Positions 45,056-53,485 of a DNA stretch of 64,000 nt are shown in pieces. The position numbers and the translations under genes are program-made. Source of the stretch: Porphyromonas pasteri (GTDB lineage: Bacteria; Bacteroidota; Bacteroidia; Bacteroidales; Porphyromonadaceae); NCBI RefSeq assembly GCF_014647755.1, contig NZ_BMPU01000006.1, positions 48,973-112,972 on the forward strand, in the 5' to 3' direction. Under the pieces are notes generated by a model. It was not told the origin of the DNA. It did no database searches and saw nothing but the letters and a program-made list of their open reading frames with translations. The first letter of the stretch is position 1. Each line of letters opens with the position of its first letter.

Positions 45056-48000
45056 TTAGAAGCCAATGTGCACCGTAGCCGTGACCTGCTTAGGCAGCGG
45101 AGCAGCTACCCCACCCGAGCGGAAGAACTCAGGGTCTTGGCCATAGAGCTTCTTATCGGCGTACAGCAGAGCGAGGTTCGTGGCCTGCACCTTGAAGGAA
45201 GCACTCTTGAGGAAGCCCAGGCGCTTGATGAGAGGCGTAGGCAGCGTATAGGTCAGTGAGACCTCCTTGAGGCGGATGAAGCTACCATCAGCGACACGAG
45301 CCGTAGAGTAGTTGTAGGCTGCATAGCCCGTACCGAGGTTGGAGTAGCTGTAGTGGTCGCGTACCGAGGCGATGACAGGGATATCCGTCTTACGCTCATC
45401 TCCGAGGGTCGTCCAGCGATTGCGGTATTCCTTAGGCGTAGCCCAGAGGTCGGAATAGGAAGCATAGAAGGAAGGATCCAGGCGGAGCTTGTTACCACCC
45501 GAGTAGGTGATGAAGACGTTCAGCTTGAAGTTCTTGAACGTGAAGATATTCCCGAAGCTACCATTGTAGGTAGGCTCTGACGAACCCTCATACTTGAGGA
45601 AGTCCAGATCATCGACCTGCTGGAAGTTGATATCACGATAGTTGCGACGCGTGACTTCCTTCCCGTTGACCATAAAGGTGGGGAAGCCCTCATCATCGAG
45701 CCCTGTGAAGGGGATCGAGAAGAGCGAACGTACGGGATAGCCCTGACGAGCGAAGCCGTTACCGGTGAGGAAGTTGAACATATTGCGCTTCGTATCGAGC
45801 TCAGTGACCTTATTGAAGGTCGAGCCGAAGATGAAGTCCGTCGTCCAGCTAAAGTCCTTCGACTGGATATTCTTCGTCGATACGGAGAGCTCGAAGCCGT
45901 GGCTCTTCATCGAAGCGACGTTGCCCCAGCGAGTCCCCCCGATGGTATAGGCTGCACCGATGAGGTCGAAGTTGTTACGCCAGTAGATGTCAGCAGCGAT
46001 GTTGAGGCGGTTCTTCAGCAGACCCATATCGACACCGAAGTTCAGCTCATGCTTCTTCTCATAGGTGAGGTCTTCGTTCTCGAAGCTACCGATGTAGTTA
46101 CGGTTCTCCGACTGCCCAGCCGAGGGTCTCCAGGCCGCGCGGCTATAGATGATGGCGCGGGAGTTGGTGACCCAGCTGGGGGCAACCCCTACGAGGGAGT
46201 ATGAGCCCTTGAGCGTCAGGTGTGAGAGGAGGTGCTGCTTCTCGAAGAAGTCTTCGCTGTGGGCGTTCCATGCACCAGAGATATTCCAAGTGGGGAGCCA
46301 GCGAGCCTTGCGTGTGCGACCGAGTCTATTCGTCCCTTCATAGCGGGTCGTACCCGTGATCGTATAGCGGCCCTTGTAGGAGTAGGTGGCATTGGCGAAG
46401 AAGGCGACCGAGCGGCCGAAGCTCTTCGACAGGCCGTAGTAATCCCAGTTCTTCTCCGTGAGGCGCTTGAAGGCGCGGTAGTCCCAGAAGGGCGTCAGAC
46501 CACTGTCGTACTGCATACCCCAGCCGTCCATCCAGCGCGAGACGCGGTCCTGTGAGTTGACTTCGGAGCCGAGGTAGGTATTGATGATGTGGTCGTTGTT
46601 GAGCGTCGTATTATACGTAGCAGAGGCACGGAAGTCATAGCTCTCCATGGTGCGCGTCTGCGTATTGTAGAAGCCCCCAGCAGGGAGGATGGTCTCAGGC
46701 AATGAGTTGGGCTTATCCTGATCCTTCCAGAGGTACTGGTTGCCATTGCGTACGGTAGCATCCTGCATAGCGCGGAAAGCGAGTGCGCGGTTGGCATACT
46801 CCGTGACGATGCTCTCCATCGTCGTACCCGAGTCCTTGTAGGCACCGAGCAGAGCGAGAGTCAGCCCCTTGATGGGCTTCCACTTCAGCTCGAGCTGGAG
46901 CTTGACATCCTTCACACCGAGGTCGATATAGTTGTTGTCGAGCTCGTGCTTGATATTGAAGGGAGCGTAGTCACGGGTGTAGAACTCATTGGGGTCGAGC
47001 GTGCGGCTCGTATTGAGCGCGTAGGAGAAGGGGTTGATGTCGAAGCCACGTGACACCTCACCAGTAGTGGCGTTAGCATCCTGAGTGACCGTACCTGGAG
47101 CACGCTGCATACGTGAGGAGAGGTTGATCAGGGCAGATACTGAGAGCTTGGGCGAGAAGGTATAGGTAGCGTTGAGGTTCCCCGTGTAGCGGCGTACGTT
47201 GCTGGCACGCATCCATCCTGGGTCGAGCATAGCCGAGACGGATACATAGGTCTGGAGGTTCTTCGTCCCCCCTGAGAAGCTCAGTGAGTGATTCTGAATG
47301 AGGGAGGGAGAGAAGAGTTCGCCGAACCAGTTGGTATTGCGCATCTCTGCATCGCGGAGGTAGTTAGCACGAGCCTCGGGCGTGTTCTCCAGCCCGAAGA
47401 TCCCCGTCGTGGGGTCGTAGTCGTGCGTCAGGTGGTACATCTTCCCGTAGATACCTGAGGAGCTGTAGTTGTAGACGCGGGCAAAGTTCAGCCAGCCCTT
47501 ACGCTCCATCTCGTTGTAGACCTCCATCTGGTCCTGCGAGTTCATGATATTGTAGTCGCGGTAGCTGGGCACAAAGCGCGAGGTGAACTCCCCCGTATAG
47601 GAGAAGGAGCTGCTACCCGAGCGACCCTTCTTCGTCGTGATGACGATGACCCCTGCCATAGCCTTTGCCCCGTAGATGGACGTTGCCGAGCCGTCCTTGA
47701 GGATCTGGAAGCTCTCGATATCGTCGGCATTGAGGCCTGCGATAGCCGAGCTGAGGAGTGTCGTAGCGTCCCCTGAGCTGAGGTCATCAGCGCCGACGTC
47801 GACGACATCCTCCTGGATGACCCCGTCGACGACCCAGAGGGGCTTGGACGAACCCATGATCGAGGTCGCCCCACGCACGCGGATCTTAGGTGCTGTACCG
47901 AAGGTCCCCGAGAGGTTCTGCACGGAGACCCCTGCGGACTTCCCTTCGAGACCGCGGCTGATGTCAGCCATACCTGCCATCTTCACCTTGTCGGCCTTGA

Positions 48001-48409
48001 GCTTGTCGCTCGCACCCGTGAAGAGGCGCTTGTCGGTGGCGACCATACCCGTGACGACAATATTGTCGAGGGTGGTGGCTTCGGGCTGGAGCTTGATGAC
48101 CATACCGTCCTTAGCCGTGACGGTCTGGCTCTTGTAGCTCACGAAGCGAATGAGGAGCTGGTTCTTGCCAGCAGGGAGCTTGATGGTGAAGTCACCCTTG
48201 GTGTTGGTCGTGACACCCACCTTCGTCCCAACGACTAAGACGGAGGCCATAGGTAGGGGATCTCCGCTTTCGTCGAGGACCTTGCCTCGGATGGTCTGAG
48301 CTGTACCCTGGGCTAAGAGGTCGCCCCCTAAGCCAATGACCAGGCCTATCATCAATAGTCCTAATCGGATCCAGCCCATGCCCAATCGAAGTACTCTTTG
48401 ATTGTTCAT
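45056..48409 (-). CDS. susC: RagA/SusC-family TonB-dependent outer-membrane transporter
   Basis: An 1117-residue transporter that imports a large substrate through the outer membrane using TonB energy. It has a signal peptide (about 8-34), a carboxypeptidase-regulatory-like domain (about 38-115: TIRGKVLDESGDPLPMASVL), a plug domain carrying VRGATSIMGSSKPLWVVDGV (about 174-193) and the SusC signature SIYGAKAMAGVIVITTKKG (about 243-261), and a 22-strand barrel ending in ATVHIGF. It is the first gene of a five-gene operon. The promoter element may lie as far as 267 bases upstream (48676), leaving a long leader. Repeat bodies B and C flank the operon in opposite orientation. Confidence 0.95.
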   Translation of the reverse strand: MNNQRVLRLGMGWIRLGLLMIGLVIGLGGDLLAQGTAQTIRGKVLDESGDPLPMASVLVVGTKVGVTTNTKGDFTIKLPAGKNQLLIRFVSYKSQTVTAKDGMVIKLQPEATTLDNIVVTGMVATDKRLFTGASDKLKADKVKMAGMADISRGLEGKSAGVSVQNLSGTFGTAPKIRVRGATSIMGSSKPLWVVDGVIQEDVVDVGADDLSSGDATTLLSSAIAGLNADDIESFQILKDGSATSIYGAKAMAGVIVITTKKGRSGSSSFSYTGEFTSRFVPSYRDYNIMNSQDQMEVYNEMERKGWLNFARVYNYSSSGIYGKMYHLTHDYDPTTGIFGLENTPEARANYLRDAEMRNTNWFGELFSPSLIQNHSLSFSGGTKNLQTYVSVSAMLDPGWMRASNVRRYTGNLNATYTFSPKLSVSALINLSSRMQRAPGTVTQDANATTGEVSRGFDINPFSYALNTSRTLDPNEFYTRDYAPFNIKHELDNNYIDLGVKDVKLQLELKWKPIKGLTLALLGAYKDSGTTMESIVTEYANRALAFRAMQDATVRNGNQYLWKDQDKPNSLPETILPAGGFYNTQTRTMESYDFRASATYNTTLNNDHIINTYLGSEVNSQDRVSRWMDGWGMQYDSGLTPFWDYRAFKRLTEKNWDYYGLSKSFGRSVAFFANATYSYKGRYTITGTTRYEGTNRLGRTRKARWLPTWNISGAWNAHSEDFFEKQHLLSHLTLKGSYSLVGVAPSWVTNSRAIIYSRAAWRPSAGQSENRNYIGSFENEDLTYEKKHELNFGVDMGLLKNRLNIAADIYWRNNFDLIGAAYTIGGTRWGNVASMKSHGFELSVSTKNIQSKDFSWTTDFIFGSTFNKVTELDTKRNMFNFLTGNGFARQGYPVRSLFSIPFTGLDDEGFPTFMVNGKEVTRRNYRDINFQQVDDLDFLKYEGSSEPTYNGSFGNIFTFKNFKLNVFITYSGGNKLRLDPSFYASYSDLWATPKEYRNRWTTLGDERKTDIPVIASVRDHYSYSNLGTGYAAYNYSTARVADGSFIRLKEVSLTYTLPTPLIKRLGFLKSASFKVQATNLALLYADKKLYGQDPEFFRSGGVAAPLPKQVTATVHIGF

Positions 48410-49050
48410 AAGCAGTGTGTAGTTTGTTTGTGTAAGTGATTAGCGTGTATGCATGGCGATGTGGGCGAAGGCAAGGCACAGAGCTGGGTGCTCGGATCAG
48501 CTGAGGGATGCACTCCTCCCGTGGTATCGTGTAGCTATTTCTTCATACAGTATCGTTTAATCGTGACGGTGTCCGGTGACAGAGTAGAGGTCAAGGGTAG
48601 CTCATACTGCGGGACCACTCCATGGTACATTGGGCTCGCGACGCTACACCTTCGATTGGCGTGCTCTATCGTTGTCAAATGTATGGATTTCCCTTATACA
48701 CTCCAAAAGCTCGGGCTAAATAAAATTCACGCTAGGTGAGCTGCCGAAAATACCGAAATTCCCTCGCGCTAATATTTCCTAAAATAATTACCTTTCATAG
48801 CTATGACAAAAGGATAGCACTCACACCATATTTATACGCTCTACCCTACCCCAACCCCTACAGATTGCCACATTTCCCCACGATTCTGTGGCACAGGCTC
48901 CCACCTAAGTACTCTACGAAGAGGTAAAGGAAAGCACAAATACCCTTGTATTTCATACCGTATTTGCCCCTCCTTCGGGGATATTCTTCACCTCCTCAGA
49001 GAGGCTTTTCTGAGGGGCTGTAGCACAGAGCAATATGAGGGCGAGAAAGT
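48410..49050. other. Long leader and non-coding region upstream of susC
   Basis: This region of about 640 bases has no credible gene. Nearest susC is a 265-base stretch that would be the 5' leader if the TACATTTG at 48676 is the promoter. From 48720 to 48960 the sequence is noticeably more AT-rich than the rest of the window (CTAATATTTCCTAAAATAATT, CCATATTTATACGC) and may be foreign or decayed. Short hairpins occur at 48962-48982 (CCCCTCCTTCGGGG) and about 48993-49016 (CCTCAGA/TCTGAGG). No riboswitch class is recognised. Confidence 0.5.
48676..48683 (-). promoter_or_regulatory. Candidate -7 element of the SusC/SusD operon
   Basis: Minus-strand TACATTTG matches TAnnTTTG but lies 267 bases before the susC start. 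A closer promoter may exist that I cannot see. Confidence 0.35.
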
Positions 49051-49194
49051 AACCTATAGTGGTCGGCGAGTGAACCACTATAGGTTTGCAGTAGCAACCA
49101 CTACTGGTCCGACGCTGAACCAGTAGTGGTCGGTGAGCGAACCAGTAGTGGTCAGAGCCGCGACCAATACTGGTCGGATGAGTGACCACTACTG
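49051..49194 (+). repeat. 22-bp palindromic repeat array 6 (7 units)
   Basis: Units begin at 49051, 49073, 49096, 49118, 49140, 49162 and 49184. Cores are CCTATAGTGG, CCACTATAGG, CCACTACTGG, CCAGTAGTGG (twice), CCAATACTGG and CCACTACTGG. The last unit leads directly into repeat body C. Confidence 0.92.
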
Positions 49195-49517
49195 GAGACT
49201 GTTGCTCCGCGTAGGGATAAAAGTTGTGGACGAGTAGCAGATAAGTTTGGACTACGCACGTGGCTCTAATATCTCCGTACGTGGATATTTGGATTTACGT
49301 GCCTGGTCTTTAAGACTACGTACATAGATAGAAGAATACCACTACGGGAAGACGCTTTTTTCTTCACGAGAACGATGCTTTTCCCTCGGCTGGATAAGAG
49401 GAATACTCGCGATAAGGTGAAGGACTTGCGTATCTCTTCGGAGAGGCATATCGGGGAGCTGGGTGCGCGACGCCTTAGCACTCTAAATAGAGGACAGGAC
49501 TCTGCCGCAACAGTCTC
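49195..49517 (+). mobile_element. MITE-like repeat body, copy C with terminal inverted repeats
   Basis: This is the best-preserved copy, 323 bp including termini. GAGACTGTTGC at 49195-49205 is the exact reverse complement of GCAACAGTCTC at 49507-49517. The 7-base sequence CTACTGG stands immediately on both sides of the AGACTGTTGC/GCAACAGTCT core, as expected for a target duplication, and on both sides it belongs to a 22-bp repeat unit. It is 85-90% identical by eye to copy D. No protein is encoded. Confidence 0.9.
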
Positions 49518-49557
49518 TACTGGTTGCGTCCACCCCTCCGAGCGAGTAGCAAAAACA

Positions 49558-49587
49558 AAGGGGTATCCCGATGACGGGATACCCCTT
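49558..49587 (-). terminator. Terminator of the toxin-antitoxin operon
   Basis: AAGGGGTATCCCG and CGGGATACCCCTT enclose ATGA, 21 bases past the toxin stop codon. On the minus strand TGTTTTTGC follows. Confidence 0.85.
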
Positions 49588-49608
49588 ACTATAGAGTCGA
49601 GAGAGTAG

Positions 49609-49884
49609 CTACTCTCCACTATAATCGTGGTCATACGTATTGACCACGATGACCTGTATACAGACTTCCTCTACACGGTAGATTAGGCGATGACGCCTAC
49701 TGATGCGCCGACTCCAGTAGCCAGCTAAGTTCCCTTTGAGAGGCTCGACCTGCCCCGTCCCCGTCAGAGGATGCTCCTGCAGCTCTACCAGCAGGGTCAA
49801 GAGCTTCTTATACGCCTGGGGCTCGTGTCGCTTGAGCCGTCGGATGCCCTCCGTCGCCTTGTCTGTATAGAGGACTTCGTACAT
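49609..49884 (-). CDS. yoeB: Txe/YoeB family toxin (mRNA interferase)
   Basis: A 91-residue toxin of the RelE superfamily that cleaves mRNA on the ribosome. The YoeB signature is strong: ELQEHPLTGTGQVEPLKGNL, then GYWSRRISRRHRLIYRVEE (about 36-72), with the catalytic Arg and Glu in this segment. The C-terminus is NTYDHDYSGE, where YoeB normally has a KGHY-like ending with the catalytic His; the His here is at about residue 86. It lies 2 bases after the antitoxin gene and ends at its own terminator. It stands next to repeat body C in an intergenic island, consistent with a mobile or recently acquired module. Confidence 0.92.
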   Translation of the reverse strand: MYEVLYTDKATEGIRRLKRHEPQAYKKLLTLLVELQEHPLTGTGQVEPLKGNLAGYWSRRISRRHRLIYRVEEVCIQVIVVNTYDHDYSGE

Positions 49885-49886
49885 CG

Positions 49887-50159
49887 CTAAAGGGCATCCA
49901 AGAAAGCCTGCAACTCCTCGGGTGTACGGACGGATGTATAGCGCCCCGCACGCAAATCCTCTTCGCCGGCCTCGATGCTTCGCTGTAGCATCTCTTCTTC
50001 ATGAGGAGTCAAGCCGTTTTCAGTCAACGCTTCGGCCTGCCCTATATGGAGCATCTGCCCCTCAGAGGTAACGATACGAAGCCCCCGCTGGAGTGCCTCC
50101 TTGAGGTAGCGCTCCACATTCTTTGCAAATGCCTCTGCTGTTATCGTTGTCATAGCCAT
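49887..50159 (-). CDS. Antitoxin of the YoeB-type pair
   Basis: A 90-residue protein beginning MAMTTITAEAFAKNVERYL. The start is set here and not at a codon 42 bases upstream because a TACCTTTG promoter element overlaps that upstream start. The N-terminal half resembles Phd/YefM-type antitoxins (ITAEAFAKNVERYLKEAL, with a short strand GLRIVTSEGQ). The acidic C-terminal half (EEEMLQRSIEAGEEDLRAGR, ending TPEELQAFLDAL) would wrap the toxin. I assign the role from position and shape; the exact family is uncertain. The pair is presumably autoregulated through binding at its own promoter, as is general for this class. Confidence 0.8.
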   Translation of the reverse strand: MAMTTITAEAFAKNVERYLKEALQRGLRIVTSEGQMLHIGQAEALTENGLTPHEEEMLQRSIEAGEEDLRAGRYTSVRTPEELQAFLDAL

Positions 50160-50190
50160 AGTTACTTCGTTATCATCTATATGAGTAGTA

Positions 50191-50198
50191 CAAAGGTA
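50191..50198 (-). promoter_or_regulatory. -7 promoter element of the toxin-antitoxin operon
   Basis: Minus-strand TACCTTTG matches TAnnTTTG, 31 bases before the antitoxin start at 50159. It decides in favour of that start. Confidence 0.65.
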
Positions 50199-50305
50199 CA
50201 CACTTCTCTCGCATCATAGTCTTCGTAAGAGGAGTAGACCAATAAGTCCACCCTTCTGCCTCTACCAATCTCCCCATCAGTTAGCTTCTCTTCTCTCCAC
50301 CAAAA

Positions 50306-50343
50306 AGCAGCGCCCCCGAAGGATGACCTTCGGGGGCGCTGCT
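50306..50343 (-). terminator. Terminator of the ileS-waaA cluster
   Basis: AGCAGCGCCCCCGAAGG pairs perfectly with CCTTCGGGGGCGCTGCT around ATGA, 20 bases past the waaA stop codon. On the minus strand TTTTTGGTGG follows. Confidence 0.9.
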
Positions 50344-50363
50344 TATATATATAGGTATAGGGC

Positions 50364-51602
50364 TTATTCGCTGGGGAGGATATCGCCGAGGATAGCTGCC
50401 GTAGCACCGCACTCCTCTCTGAAGTAAGCACGGGTACGTGCCTCAAGGGCCTTGCACTCTTCCTCCGAGGAGAAGCGCTGGAGGAGCTGCGAGAGCTCCG
50501 CCCGATCGTGCAAGATGAAGCCCGACTCACGGCGCACCAGCTCGCGCACCTCACGGTGCTTGTGGATCTCTGGGCCGAAGAAGACGGGGATACCATATAC
50601 CGCAGCCTCGAGCGTATTGTGCACGCTCTTGCCGAAGCCACCGCCTACATAAGCCCACGTGCCGTAGCGGTAGACCGAGGAGAGCAGGCCGAAGCAGTCG
50701 ATGATGATGCAGGCTGTGCCCTCAGGTAGACCCTTCGCTTCGTCATACTCGGAGAGGCGGATGGACGGACGCTTGATCCCCGACTCGATAGCTCTTAGGT
50801 GCTCCTCGTGGATCTCATGCGGTGCCAAGACCAAGGCGAAGTCCTCGGGAGCCTCCTCATTGAAGTAAGGCAGGAGGATAGCTTCGTCCTCGGGCCACGA
50901 GCTACCGACGACCAAGAGGCGACGACCACGAGAGAGCTCCGCTACCGCAGGGATATCCTTCGCTGCACGGGCGATCTCCTCGACACGGTCGAAGCGCGTA
51001 TCCCCTGTGACCTTGACCGACTCGATACCGTGCTCCAGAAGAAGCGTGCGCGAAGCCTCGTCCTGCACGTAGAGACGGCGGAAGAGGTGCAGCAGGCGCA
51101 GGTACCAGCCTCCGTAGCTACGGAAGAAGAGCTGGTCGGGGCGGAAGATCGCCGAGACGAGGTAGGTAGGGATAGAGCGCGTAGCCAGCTCACTGAGCAT
51201 CGTAGGCCAGAAGTCATACTTGATGAAGATAGCTACCGTAGGGTGCGCCAGATCAAGGAAGCGACGTACCGATGAGGAGCGATCCGAAGGCAAGTAGACC
51301 ACGACATCTGCCCCAGCATAGTCCCGACGCACCTCATAGCCCGAGGGGCTGAAGAAGGAGAGCAGGATCTGATACTCGGGGTGCGCCTTACGCCACGCCT
51401 CCATAAGAGGACGGCCTTGCTCGAACTCTCCCAGCGACGAGGCGTGGAACCACACCACGGGACGATCTGCCGTGAGCCCCTTGAGGCGCTGAGGAGTCTC
51501 CCGACGCCCCTCGATGATGAGACGAGCCTTCCGATGGAAAGGGGCCACCAGATGCAGCAGCGCCGAGGCCGCTATGCCAGCGAAGCTATATAGAGGATTC
51601 AT
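50364..51602 (-). CDS. waaA: 3-deoxy-D-manno-octulosonic acid (Kdo) transferase
   Basis: A 412-residue inner-membrane GT-B enzyme that adds Kdo to lipid A precursor, the first step of the LPS core. It has an N-terminal anchor helix (MNPLYSFAGIAASALLHLVA), acceptor-side motif WFHASSLGEFEQGRPLMEAW (about 52-71), the GDTRFDR motif (about 195-201), VVGSSWPEDE (about 233) and the donor-site block YVGGGFGKSVHNTLEAAVYG (about 318-337) with the Pro/Glu positions of the family following. The length is normal. It is the last gene of the cluster, 18 bases after gltX. Confidence 0.95.
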   Translation of the reverse strand: MNPLYSFAGIAASALLHLVAPFHRKARLIIEGRRETPQRLKGLTADRPVVWFHASSLGEFEQGRPLMEAWRKAHPEYQILLSFFSPSGYEVRRDYAGADVVVYLPSDRSSSVRRFLDLAHPTVAIFIKYDFWPTMLSELATRSIPTYLVSAIFRPDQLFFRSYGGWYLRLLHLFRRLYVQDEASRTLLLEHGIESVKVTGDTRFDRVEEIARAAKDIPAVAELSRGRRLLVVGSSWPEDEAILLPYFNEEAPEDFALVLAPHEIHEEHLRAIESGIKRPSIRLSEYDEAKGLPEGTACIIIDCFGLLSSVYRYGTWAYVGGGFGKSVHNTLEAAVYGIPVFFGPEIHKHREVRELVRRESGFILHDRAELSQLLQRFSSEEECKALEARTRAYFREECGATAAILGDILPSE

Positions 51603-51620
51603 GCAGTGGGTACGACCCGC

Positions 51621-53144
51621 TTAGCCCAGGACTTCGATAGCACGCTGCAGACGCTGGAGGGTCTCTCCACGGCCGAGCAGTGCGGTGATATCAAAGAGGT
51701 GGGGACCCTTAGCAGCACCGACGAGTGCCAGACGGAAGCAGTTCATCACCGCACCGAGGCCGTAGCCCTTCTCCTCGATCCAAGCCTTGACGACCTCTTC
51801 GGTCGCTTCGCTGGGGAGGTCTTCGGGCTGGGTGGCGAGGAGTGCAGCGAGCTCGGTGAGCTGGGCTGCGCTGTCTTCCTTCCAGCGCTTCTTCACGGTC
51901 TTCTCATCGTAAGCCGTGGGGGCGGTGAAGAAGTAAGCGATCTGCTCCTCAAGCTCGGGGAGCGTCTGAGCACGCTCCTTCGTCAGGGCGATGGCGCGAG
52001 CTACATAGTCTGCATCGAAGGTGATACCTGCAGCCTCGAGGCTGGGGCGCAGGAGGGCAGCCAGACGCTCATTGCTGGAGGTCTGGATATAATGATGGTT
52101 GAACCACTTGCCCTTCTCGTAGTCGAACTTAGCGCCAGCCTTGCTGCACTTCTCGATACGGAAGTAGCGGATCAGCTCGTCCATGCTCATGACTTCCTCA
52201 TGATCATTACCGGGGTTCCAGCCGAGGAGTGCGACGAAGTTCACGACAGCCTCGGGGAGGTAACCGCTCTCGCGGTAGCCAGAGGACACCTCGCCCGTCT
52301 TGGGATCGACCCAGCGCAGGGGGAAGACAGGGAAGCCGAGGCGGTCGCCGTCACGCTTACTGAGCTTGCCGTTGCCCTCGGGCTTGAGGAGGAGTGCCAG
52401 GTGAGCGAAGCGGGGCATCGTGTCGCGCCAGCCGAAGGCTTCGTAGAGAAGCACGTGCAGCGGTGCGCTGGGCAGCCACTCTTCACCACGGATGACGTGG
52501 GTGATGCGCATCAGATGGTCGTCGACGATGTTCGCCAGATGGTAGGTAGGCAGGTCGTCAGCGCTCTTGTAGAGCACCTTGTCATCGAGGACGGAGCTAT
52601 TGAAGGTCACGCGCCCACGGATCATATCGTCGACCTCGACCTCTACATCGGGCGTGACGAGGAAGCGGACGACATACTGCGCACCGCCTGCGATGAGAGC
52701 ATCGACCTCCTCACGTGGCAGGACGAGCGAATTGCGCATCGAGGTACGGGTCGTAGCGTCGTACTGGAAGTTCGCTACCGTCTTACGCTTCTCCTCCAGT
52801 TCCTCGGGCGTGTCGAAGGCGATATAAGCCTTACCCGCATCGAGGAGCTGCTGGACGTACTTGCGGTAGATATCACGGCGCTCGCTCTGACGATAGGGGC
52901 CGCAGTCCCCACCATAGCTCACGCCTTCGTCGAAGCGGATACCGAGCCACTCGAGGGCCTCGATGATATAAGCCTCCGCCCCTGGGACGAAGCGCTGGCT
53001 ATCCGTATCCTCGATACGCAGCAGGAGCTCACCGCCGTGAGCCTTCGCGAAGAGATAGTTATAGAGAGCTGTGCGGACACCGCCGATATGCAGCGCTCCC
53101 GTAGGGCTGGGAGCAAAGCGAACGCGTACTGATTCGTGTGACAT
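51621..53144 (-). CDS. gltX: Glutamate--tRNA ligase
   Basis: A 507-residue class I aminoacyl-tRNA synthetase. The HIGH motif appears as HIGG in [14 protein letters not shown] (about 9-22) and the KMSKS motif as KLSKR (260-264). The zinc-site region reads [19 protein letters not shown], without a clear Cys cluster. The length and C-terminal anticodon domain (ending [12 protein letters not shown]) are normal. It sits between the small hypothetical gene (41 bases upstream) and waaA (18 bases downstream). No second GltX-like gene is visible in the window. Confidence 0.96.
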   Translation of the reverse strand: MSHESVRVRFAPSPTGALHIGGVRTALYNYLFAKAHGGELLLRIEDTDSQRFVPGAEAYIIEALEWLGIRFDEGVSYGGDCGPYRQSERRDIYRKYVQQLLDAGKAYIAFDTPEELEEKRKTVANFQYDATTRTSMRNSLVLPREEVDALIAGGAQYVVRFLVTPDVEVEVDDMIRGRVTFNSSVLDDKVLYKSADDLPTYHLANIVDDHLMRITHVIRGEEWLPSAPLHVLLYEAFGWRDTMPRFAHLALLLKPEGNGKLSKRDGDRLGFPVFPLRWVDPKTGEVSSGYRESGYLPEAVVNFVALLGWNPGNDHEEVMSMDELIRYFRIEKCSKAGAKFDYEKGKWFNHHYIQTSSNERLAALLRPSLEAAGITFDADYVARAIALTKERAQTLPELEEQIAYFFTAPTAYDEKTVKKRWKEDSAAQLTELAALLATQPEDLPSEATEEVVKAWIEEKGYGLGAVMNCFRLALVGAAKGPHLFDITALLGRGETLQRLQRAIEVLG

Positions 53145-53185
53145 AGTGCTATGGTGATATGCTTGTTGTGTAGATGCTGATGCGA

Positions 53186-53476
53186 CTACCGCCCATCATC
53201 GGATGGGAGCTGGAGCGTCCAGCCCGTGTGGCTGTTGAGTTCCTGCTGTAGGAGGGTGAGGCTATCAGCCTCGAGAGGTGCCCCTTCACTCAAGGGGCAG
53301 GTGGGGGAAATGAGATGTATGGTACCTGAAAGGAATATCGTGCGCTCCCCTTCGCCGACGAAGGGAGCTAAGATGAAGCTCCCTGGCGAGTACTCCTCGA
53401 TGAGGACCGAGTGAGCGACCCAGCGCCCGAGGCGCAGGTGGTGGCTGGCATAGCGTGGCCGGGGTGCGAGGGACAT
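53186..53476 (-). CDS. Small hypothetical protein in the lspA-gltX cluster
   Basis: A 96-residue protein I do not recognise. It has no signal peptide or transmembrane helix. A beta-rich middle ([18 protein letters not shown], then [14 protein letters not shown]) precedes a helical segment ([18 protein letters not shown]) and an ending in [10 protein letters not shown]. Support for coding comes from its position: the same strand, 9 bases after the DUF4296 gene and 41 before gltX, with no room for another frame. There is no overlap with stronger frames. It could be a translated relic; codon-usage analysis would settle this. Confidence 0.55.
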   Translation of the reverse strand: MSLAPRPRYASHHLRLGRWVAHSVLIEEYSPGSFILAPFVGEGERTIFLSGTIHLISPTCPLSEGAPLEADSLTLLQQELNSHTGWTLQLPSDDGR

Positions 53477-53485
53477 ACGGAGTGA

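Noticed and set aside
49266..49634. Open frame of 122 codons antisense to repeat body C, with a partly similar frame in body B
   Set aside because: The shared peptide segment simply reflects DNA identity between copies. The frame is interrupted in copy D and absent in A, and it has no start context or domain.
53186..53476. The 96-residue gene as a novel regulator
   Set aside because: Nothing in its sequence supports a function; it is listed only as a probable small protein.
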